From: Chloroflexota bacterium
Lineage (GTDB): Bacteria > Chloroflexota > Limnocylindria > QHBO01
Length of the DNA stretch: 5,516 bases
Reading direction: 5' to 3'
NCBI GenBank assembly: GCA_005879775.1
Contig: VBJX01000079.1
Span: 1 to 5,516 of the forward strand
Below, piece after piece: positions 1-4,175 of the stretch. Made by a program: the position numbers and the translations under genes. Position 1 is the first letter of the stretch, and the number at the start of each line of letters is the position of its first letter. The notes under the pieces were generated by a model. It saw nothing but the letters and a program-made list of their open reading frames with translations, searched no databases and had not been told where the DNA came from.

Positions 1-534
1 GAGCCCTTCCTCGAGAAGTTCACCGCGAAGATCGCAGAGGTCGAGGCGAGCGACCCGACGTCGGCCGACTCGGCGCTCGGCCCGCTCTCCTCGCTGAAGG
101 CCGCCGAGGGCGTCGACGAGCAGGTCAAGCGCGCGATCGAGCACGGCGCAACGCTCGTGCACGGCGGCACCCGCGACGGCGCGTTCTTCCCGACGACCGT
201 GCTGACGGATGTCACTCCCGAGAACCCCGCTTGCAAGGAGGAGTTCTTCGGCCCGGTCGCGCAGGTCAACCGCGCGAAGGACGAGGCCGATGCGGTGCGC
301 ATCGCGAACGACACCCCGTTCGGCCTGGGCTCTTACGTCTACACCACCGACCCGGAGCAGGCGCTCCGCGTCGCCGACGGCATCGAGGCCGGCATGGTGT
401 TCGTCAACATCGTGCTCGCCGACGGCGCCGAGCTGCCGTTCGGCGGGATCAAGCGCTCGGGCTCGGGCCGCGAGCTCGGCCGCTTCGGCGCCGACGAGTT
501 CGTGAACAAGAAGATGATCCGCATCGGCTCGTGA
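1..534 (+). CDS. NAD(P)-dependent aldehyde dehydrogenase, succinate-semialdehyde dehydrogenase type (3' part only)
   Basis: The reading frame is open from base 1 to the TGA at 532-534, giving 177 C-terminal residues of a family that is usually 450-490 residues long. The N-terminal cofactor domain and the FxxxGQxC catalytic-cysteine motif lie outside the window. What is visible is typical ALDH. The EEFFGPV segment (about residues 80-86) carries the Glu and Phe (E81, F83) that contact the nicotinamide ribose in the family. PFGLGSYVYTTD follows, then the C-terminal signature ELPFGGIKRSGSGRELG (residues 144-160) and the oligomerisation tail DEFVNKKMIRIGS. The LPFGGxKRSGxGREL spelling and short tail resemble the GabD1/Sad group of succinate-semialdehyde dehydrogenases. 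These oxidise succinate semialdehyde to succinate in the cytoplasm, in GABA or 4-hydroxybutyrate breakdown. The family call is firm. The substrate is inferred, because the substrate-pocket half is missing; another small aldehyde is possible. Confidence 0.88.
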   Translation, partial: EPFLEKFTAKIAEVEASDPTSADSALGPLSSLKAAEGVDEQVKRAIEHGATLVHGGTRDGAFFPTTVLTDVTPENPACKEEFFGPVAQVNRAKDEADAVRIANDTPFGLGSYVYTTDPEQALRVADGIEAGMVFVNIVLADGAELPFGGIKRSGSGRELGRFGADEFVNKKMIRIGS

Positions 535-569
535 TAGCCAAGATTGCGGACTAGGCCCATGGAGTTGAC

Positions 570-586
570 GGGGCGCCTGACGCCCC
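570..586. terminator. GC-rich hairpin between convergent genes, possible bidirectional terminator
   Basis: GGGGCG at 570-575 pairs perfectly with CGCCCC at 581-586 around the 5-base loop CCTGA. It lies between the aldehyde dehydrogenase stop (534) and the cyclase stop (597), where a terminator serving both convergent transcripts is expected. No clear T-tract follows on either strand (CCTT on plus), so it is at best an atypical intrinsic terminator. The rest of 535-596 holds nothing else I can identify. Confidence 0.4.
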
Positions 587-596
587 CCTTCGCTGG

Positions 597-1466
597 CTAG
601 CGCAACACCCTCCGGCGGGCGCTAGGCACTACCCTCAGGTTCGTGCGAGGCCTGCTCTGCCTTCGACGCAAGGCGCCCTTTCGGCCGATCAGGTAGTAGA
701 CGTTCGTCGAGCCCTTGCCTTTGAGGTCGATGGCCTGGCGGGCCTCCAGTTCGAACGCATCGCCGAGCGCGGTCGCGACGGCCTCCGAGACCTGAATCGT
801 GCCCGGCGGCGCCGTGGTCTCCAGGCGGCTGGCGACGTTGACTGCATCGCCCCACAGGTCGTAGACAAACTTGCTGGTCCCGATCACGCCGGCCACGACG
901 GGACCAGCGTGAAGTCCGATGCGAACCTGCCAGGGCTCACCGGCGTCGCGGACCGCCGCCCGCATCGCCAAAGCCAGATCGGCAGCCGCACTCACATGGT
1001 CACCCTCGGTTCCGGGTAGCCCTGCCGCAGCCATGTAGGCGTCGCCGATGGTTTTGATCTTCTCGACTCCGAGGGTCTGACACGACTTGTCGAAGGCCGA
1101 AAAGAGGGCGTTCAATGACGACACGAGCGTTGCTACGGGCAGGCGCGAGGAGATCTCCGTGAACCCGACGAGGTCACTGAACACCACGGCGACGTCGTCA
1201 TAGCGGTCGGCGATCAGCTGCTCGCCAGCGTTGAGCCGATCGATGATCGGTTGCGGCAGGACGTTGAGCAACAGGGTCTGCGACCGAGCTCGCTCGGCTT
1301 CGAGCTCACCCATCAGGCGGTCGAGCAGTCTGGCGTTCGTGTCCCGGATCAGTTCTACGGTCGCCAGCGTCGCCTCGAGCCGACCGACCCGTCGTGCCAG
1401 CCGCGCGCTTTCCTTATCCATCGTGATTGGCCACCGGGCCGCATGACCAGCTGGCTCTTCGCTCAT
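597..1466 (-). CDS. Class III adenylate cyclase, soluble, with N-terminal coiled coil
   Basis: The product is a 289-residue cytoplasmic enzyme predicted to make cAMP from ATP. Residues about 17-65 are charged and heptad-like, a probable coiled coil. They run into the transducer motif LLLNVLPQPIIDRL (65-78), which precedes many class IIIa catalytic domains. The cyclase domain spans about 88-260. The metal-binding aspartates are D98 (VFSDLVGFT) and D142 (KTIGDAYM). The ATP-selecting pair is K138 (EKIKTIG) and D203 (YDLWG), where guanylate cyclases carry Glu and Cys. The transition-state residues are N210 and R214 (NVASR), and the phosphate lysine is K249 (LKGKG). All are present, so it should be active as a homodimer. 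There are no membrane segments. The last 28 residues are very arginine-rich (11 Arg). The ATG at 1466 overlaps the FIST stop as ATGA and has no good ribosome site of its own, suggesting translational coupling. M16 (base 1421) is an alternative start. The frame stays open far upstream, but there the FIST protein is the real product. Confidence 0.93.
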   Translation of the reverse strand: MSEEPAGHAARWPITMDKESARLARRVGRLEATLATVELIRDTNARLLDRLMGELEAERARSQTLLLNVLPQPIIDRLNAGEQLIADRYDDVAVVFSDLVGFTEISSRLPVATLVSSLNALFSAFDKSCQTLGVEKIKTIGDAYMAAAGLPGTEGDHVSAAADLALAMRAAVRDAGEPWQVRIGLHAGPVVAGVIGTSKFVYDLWGDAVNVASRLETTAPPGTIQVSEAVATALGDAFELEARQAIDLKGKGSTNVYYLIGRKGALRRRQSRPRTNLRVVPSARRRVLR

Positions 1467-2623
1467 GTGCCCAGCAACAGGGTCACGAACGTCTCCTCCA
1501 GGTGACGACTCGTCGCCGCACCCTTGACAGGGCCGATCTCGCCGTAGCCATACAGACCAGCTACCGGCATCGTGGCGCCGTACTCCGAGCGGGCGAGTTG
1601 CGACTCGACCTGAGTCCTTGAGCCGAGCAGGAACTGCCGTATGGCGCACGAGAAGATGAGGGCCGCTTCGGGATGCGAGCCGGCTGGAAAGTCCGCGGTC
1701 GCCCGGGCCAGGGCAGCCTTGGTGCCCGCCAGGATGTCGTCTGTGTCGGCGGTCGTGAGCTGGACAGTTGCGCCAGCAGGGATGAGTCCGGCGGTGGCCA
1801 CCGACCCGGACACGGGGTCCGATCCCTGGATAGCTCGAAGATAGGACTCGTCCGCGCCCGCCTCGACTACCGCAAGAGGGTTCCCGAACGAGGCCGGGCC
1901 GGTGACATCGAGGTAGCGGGCCAGGAACTCGACAGCCGGGCGGCCATCGATCTCGTGGACGGCCCCGACCTCGGACCGCGTGACGGAACCGGCGGCGCCG
2001 ATCGTCCGCCAACCCGTCCCGACCGCGGTGGAGTAGGCAATCGGGCCTGAGAACAACAGCACGGCGACGCCGTTCTGTGCCACGCGGTCGTTGCAGAACT
2101 GATACCCGGGCGTGACGGAAGCGAAGTCGTGGCGGGCTGACGCCCCGCCCACGATGACTACGTCGTCCGGAAGGGCCCTCGCCACCGCGTCGATGGTGGC
2201 CTGCGTGTCGCCGACCAGCCCCTCTGTCAGCACGACACACACCTTCGGCTCGCGTTGCGTGGCGGCGAGTGCCTCGTTCGCCGCGGCCTGGCAGGCCGCA
2301 TCGATGTCGTCGGAGAGGTCGGCACCCAGACCTGCAGTCACATCCACGCTGTCCGATGCGAAGAGGGCGAGGGTGATCGAATCTTCCTTGAACCCATTGA
2401 CGGATGAAATCTCGGCCGCCGATGTCGATCCCATGACCATTACGCCTGGGAACGCCTCGCGCACGGCTGCCACGATTGCCGGGTCGAAGGCGTCGAACGC
2501 TGCGAACAGGATCCCGGCCTGCGGCTTCAGATCACCCAGCGAGACTCGGCACTGCGCGATGACCGTCGCGATCGCTTCCATCGGGTCGACGTCATCGCTG
2601 TTGCCTACGGCCATCGTGAACAT
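1463..2623 (-). CDS. FIST N/C-domain signal-sensing protein
   Basis: The product is 386 residues with the two-part FIST architecture (F-box and Intracellular Signal Transduction proteins). The FIST_N region is roughly residues 35-230 and contains MGSTSAAEIS (64-73), the counterpart of the family GCSTAGEI motif, plus VIVGGASA and YQFCNDRV. The FIST_C region is roughly 235-380, with LIFSCAIRQFLLG and the hallmark GLYGYGEIGP (356-365). FIST domains are predicted to bind small ligands, possibly amino acids, and are normally coupled to signalling output domains; the ligand here is unknown. There is no signal peptide or membrane segment, so it should act in the cytoplasm. The ATG at 2623 is chosen because GAGGAGGG sits about 5 bases upstream; the ATG three codons later would be too far from it. 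The gene overlaps the downstream adenylate cyclase by ATGA, so the pair is probably one operon and one signalling unit. Confidence 0.92.
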   Translation of the reverse strand: MFTMAVGNSDDVDPMEAIATVIAQCRVSLGDLKPQAGILFAAFDAFDPAIVAAVREAFPGVMVMGSTSAAEISSVNGFKEDSITLALFASDSVDVTAGLGADLSDDIDAACQAAANEALAATQREPKVCVVLTEGLVGDTQATIDAVARALPDDVVIVGGASARHDFASVTPGYQFCNDRVAQNGVAVLLFSGPIAYSTAVGTGWRTIGAAGSVTRSEVGAVHEIDGRPAVEFLARYLDVTGPASFGNPLAVVEAGADESYLRAIQGSDPVSGSVATAGLIPAGATVQLTTADTDDILAGTKAALARATADFPAGSHPEAALIFSCAIRQFLLGSRTQVESQLARSEYGATMPVAGLYGYGEIGPVKGAATSRHLEETFVTLLLGT

Positions 2624-2628
2624 TGAGT

Positions 2629-2636
2629 CCCTCCTC
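2629..2636 (-). promoter_or_regulatory. Ribosome binding site of the FIST gene
   Basis: Read on the minus strand this is GAGGAGGG, ending 5 bases before the ATG at 2623. It is the strongest Shine-Dalgarno sequence in the window and decides the FIST start. It probably also supplies ribosomes for the coupled cyclase gene. Confidence 0.75.
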
Positions 2637-2649
2637 GACCAACTCTACT

Positions 2650-2680
2650 CCGGGCCCACCGTGCGACGGGTGCAGCCCGG
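2650..2680. repeat. Imperfect inverted repeat in the divergent FIST / SRPBCC promoter region
   Basis: CCGGGC (2650-2655) pairs with GCCCGG (2675-2680). Inside it, CCGT (2659-2662) pairs with ACGG (2666-2669) around GCG. The element lies upstream of both divergent genes, 27-57 bases before the FIST ATG. An operator or a leader hairpin for the FIST transcript is possible, but GC-rich sequence makes such pairing common. Confidence 0.3.
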
Positions 2681-2707
2681 CCCGGTCAGCCGCGCCATGA
2701 TCTCCGT

Positions 2708-2720
2708 CCGCTACCATCGG
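2708..2720 (+). promoter_or_regulatory. -10-like promoter element of the SRPBCC gene
   Basis: CCGCTACCATCGG contains TACCAT (2712-2717), a fair match to a TANNNT -10 box, with no clear -35 hexamer 16-18 bases upstream. Transcription would start near 2724, leaving a leader of about 34 bases. The same element occurs with one mismatch at 3693-3705, before the next plus-strand gene, which strengthens the call. The remainder of 2624-2757 holds only the inverted repeat and the two ribosome sites. Confidence 0.45.
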
Positions 2721-2746
2721 TACCCAAGGCGCACCCCGCCGGATTT

Positions 2747-2750
2747 GGAG
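2747..2750 (+). promoter_or_regulatory. Ribosome binding site of the SRPBCC gene
   Basis: GGAG lies 7 bases before the ATG at 2758, which is normal spacing and supports that start. Confidence 0.55.
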
Positions 2751-2757
2751 CAGATGC

Positions 2758-3198
2758 ATGGCCCAGATCAGCAGCTCGATCGTCATCGATCGGCCGATCG
2801 ATGACGTCTTCGCCGTGCTGACCAACGTCGAGAACACCGGCACATGGTTCCCTGGCCACGTGAAGGAGTGGTGGACCTCCGCGCCGCCGCACGGCGTCGG
2901 GTCCACGCGGCATGCCCGCGTGAAGATGGGGCTCATGACCAGCGAGAACGACGCCGTGGCGACGGTCTTCGAGCCGCCGCACGTGGCGGTGATGAAGGGC
3001 ACGTCGCCGACCGCACCGTTCGAGGCAACGCTGAAGTTCAAAGAGACCGATGGCGGCACGCGGGTGGAGGTGGCCACCGAGATGTTCCTGCGCGGCCCGG
3101 CGAAGCTGTTCGGGCCGGTGTTCAGCCGCTGGTACGGCAAGAGCTGGGATCAGGGCCTCGTTAACCTGAAGCGGATGATGGAATCAGGCGAGCTCTAG
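2758..3198 (+). CDS. SRPBCC (START/Bet v1-like, polyketide cyclase type) family protein
   Basis: The product is 146 residues, the usual length for a single helix-grip SRPBCC domain. The N-terminal strand ISSSIVIDRPIDDVFAVLTN (4-23) is the family hallmark: a hydrophobic strand, then R-P-x-x-x-V-F leading into the first helix. A W-F-P motif (30-32), alternating strands (for example TLKFKETDGGTRVEVATEM) and a long C-terminal helix (about 112-143) follow. These proteins form a deep hydrophobic cavity that binds lipids, polyketides or other small hydrophobic molecules. Some are enzymes and others carriers, and the ligand cannot be read from the sequence. No signal peptide is seen, so it is cytoplasmic. 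The gene stands alone in its transcript. Its 3' end overlaps the convergent F420-oxidoreductase gene by 15 bp. Codons 8-17 form a perfect 26-bp palindrome (listed separately). Confidence 0.85.
   Translation: MAQISSSIVIDRPIDDVFAVLTNVENTGTWFPGHVKEWWTSAPPHGVGSTRHARVKMGLMTSENDAVATVFEPPHVAVMKGTSPTAPFEATLKFKETDGGTRVEVATEMFLRGPAKLFGPVFSRWYGKSWDQGLVNLKRMMESGEL
2781..2806. repeat. Perfect 26-bp palindrome inside the SRPBCC coding region
   Basis: The half site CGTCATCGATCGG (2781-2793) is followed immediately by its exact reverse complement (2794-2806), with the axis between 2793 and 2794. It starts 23 bases after the A of the ATG. As RNA it can fold into an 11-bp stem closed by a GGCC tetraloop. It spans residues 8-17 of the conserved IVIDRPIDDV strand, so protein constraint explains part of the sequence but not the perfect symmetry. 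Confidence 0.9.
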
Positions 3199-3633
3199 TG
3201 GGATCGGTTCGAGCACGAAGACGGGGATCTGGCGCTTGGTCTTCTTCTGGTAGTTGGCGTAGTCGGGCCAGGCTTCGACGGCGCGCTTCCACCAGGTGGC
3301 CTTCTCCGCGCCGGTCGCCTCGTGCGCCGAGTAGTCGCGCTTCGTCGCGCCATCCTGGAGCTCGACGGTTGGGTTCTTCACCAAGTTGTGATACCAGGAG
3401 GGGTTCCTGGGTGCGCCTCCGAGCGATGCGACAACGGCGTACTCGCCGTTGTGCTCGACGCGCATCAACGCGGTCTTTCGGAGCTTGCCGGTCTTGGCGC
3501 CGACCGAGGTCAGCACGATCACAGGCCGATCACGAAGGAGACCGCCTTTTTCGCCGTTCGTCGCCTCGTACTCCTCGACGTTCTTCCGCGACCACGACGA
3601 GGTGCCGGGTTCGTATTCACCGGTGAGTGGCAT
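3184..3633 (-). CDS. Nitroreductase/deazaflavin (F420)-dependent oxidoreductase, Ddn family
   Basis: The product is 149 residues, the normal length for the Ddn-like split beta-barrel family (FDOR-B). Recognisable elements, in order, are the N-terminus MPLTGEYEPG (1-10), then VGAKTGKLRKTALMRVEHNG (44-63), which contains the KTGKxRKT cofactor-phosphate loop. SLGGAPRNPSWYHNL (70-84) and the C-terminal YQKKTKRQIPVFVLEP follow. Family members use reduced coenzyme F420 to reduce quinones or nitroaromatic compounds; the natural substrate here is unknown. The start at 3633 is preferred because homologues typically begin MPLTGEYEP. An in-frame ATG at 3657 would add MAPQNGRA. Neither has a strong ribosome site. 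The gene is convergent with the SRPBCC gene (15-bp overlap of 3' ends) and divergent from DUF309. It implies that the host makes F420. Confidence 0.9.
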   Translation of the reverse strand: MPLTGEYEPGTSSWSRKNVEEYEATNGEKGGLLRDRPVIVLTSVGAKTGKLRKTALMRVEHNGEYAVVASLGGAPRNPSWYHNLVKNPTVELQDGATKRDYSAHEATGAEKATWWKRAVEAWPDYANYQKKTKRQIPVFVLEPIPLELA

Positions 3634-3669
3634 TGCCCGTCCATTCTGCGGCGCCATCGGCTCTCATGC

Positions 3670-3679
3670 GAACGCGTTC
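3670..3679. repeat. 10-bp perfect palindrome in the divergent F420-oxidoreductase / DUF309 region
   Basis: GAACGCGTTC is its own reverse complement. It sits 18-27 bases upstream of the TATCAT box of DUF309, so it covers the expected -35 position. It also lies 37-46 bases upstream of the preferred F420-oxidoreductase start. A regulator bound here could affect both divergent genes. A palindrome this short can also arise by chance. Confidence 0.35.
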
Positions 3680-3692
3680 AGGGGCGCTTCGG

Positions 3693-3705
3693 CCGCTATC
3701 ATCGG
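3693..3705 (+). promoter_or_regulatory. -10-like promoter element of DUF309-fumC, probably leaderless
   Basis: CCGCTATCATCGG contains TATCAT (3697-3702), a good -10 match (4 of 6 to TATAAT), and is 12/13 identical to the element at 2708-2720. Only 8 bases separate the box from the ATG at 3711. Transcription would therefore begin at or within a base or two of the start codon, giving a leaderless mRNA. This fits the absence of a spaced ribosome site. No convincing -35 is seen. Apart from this and the 10-bp palindrome, 3634-3710 holds nothing identified. Confidence 0.5.
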
Positions 3706-3710
3706 GGCCG

Positions 3711-4175
3711 ATGGCTGAGCAGACGGTCGAGTCGAGCGCCCCACCAGCCGATGCGCCGGTTGTTCTGCGGGGACGGACCGGGCCGATCGATCCGGAGAAG
3801 GCCGAGGAGCTCTTCCACGACGGAGTGGCCCTCTTCAACGGGCGCCGCTACTGGCACGCACACGAGGCCTGGGAGACTCTGTGGCGCGCGGCGCCGGACG
3901 AGGAGCGGGACTTCTACCAGGGTCTGATTCTGGTGGCTGCCGGGCTGCTGCACCTGCAGCGTCGCAACATGCGCGGAGCGCGCAACAAGCTGTCCGAGGG
4001 CGTCGCCAAGCTGGAGCGTTTCGAGCCGGCCCACCGCGGGATCTTCATCAGCGAGCTGATCGGCAAGGGCGAGCGGATCCTGGAGGACCTGAACCAGGGC
4101 CGTCTGCCGTACCTGATCCCGCCGGTGATCCGCTTCACCGAGGCTCCGCAGCCGGTTCGAGACTTCGGGCTGTGA
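3711..4175 (+). CDS. DUF309 domain-containing protein
   Basis: The product is 154 residues and mostly helical. Residues about 31-95 are a clear DUF309 domain. It begins ELFHDGVALFNGRRYWHAHE (33-52) and continues WETLW (54-58), then ERDFYQGLILVAAGLLHLQ (65-83), and NMRGARNKL. The invariant H51, E52, W54, E55, W58, Q70, G71 and H81 are all present. The family is widespread, small and without an established biochemical function; I do not assign one. The first 25 residues look disordered and lineage-specific. The start at 3711 is chosen because a -10 box lies 8 bases upstream. A start at 3627 in the same frame would overlap the head of the divergent F420-oxidoreductase gene and add a sequence unlike the family. 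The TGA overlaps the fumarase GTG by four bases, so the two genes are probably co-transcribed and coupled. Confidence 0.9.
   Translation: MAEQTVESSAPPADAPVVLRGRTGPIDPEKAEELFHDGVALFNGRRYWHAHEAWETLWRAAPDEERDFYQGLILVAAGLLHLQRRNMRGARNKLSEGVAKLERFEPAHRGIFISELIGKGERILEDLNQGRLPYLIPPVIRFTEAPQPVRDFGL

Noticed and set aside
1236..1250. CCGATC-GAT-GATCGG inverted repeat inside the cyclase gene
   Set aside because: A 6-bp arm with a 3-base spacer over Ile-Ile-Asp-Arg codons is short and readily produced by the frequent GATCG words.
1463..1500. Programmed frameshift joining FIST and cyclase into one protein
   Set aside because: The cyclase frame is open across the FIST 3' end, which would permit it, but I see no slippery heptamer. 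The ATGA overlap with a clean ATG explains both products.
1467..2240. Long N-terminal extension of the cyclase reading frame (to a 547-residue protein)
   Set aside because: The upstream part is arginine- and glycine-rich low-complexity translation lying over the well-conserved FIST gene on the same strand. The domain content begins after the ATG at 1466. It is an open frame caused by GC-rich sequence.
2112..2804. 230-codon open frame on the plus strand
   Set aside because: It is antisense to the FIST gene and runs out of frame into the SRPBCC gene. No motif is recognisable.
3627..3710. Upstream start for the DUF309 protein
   Set aside because: It would overlap the head of the divergent oxidoreductase gene, run through the -10 box and add residues unlike the family.
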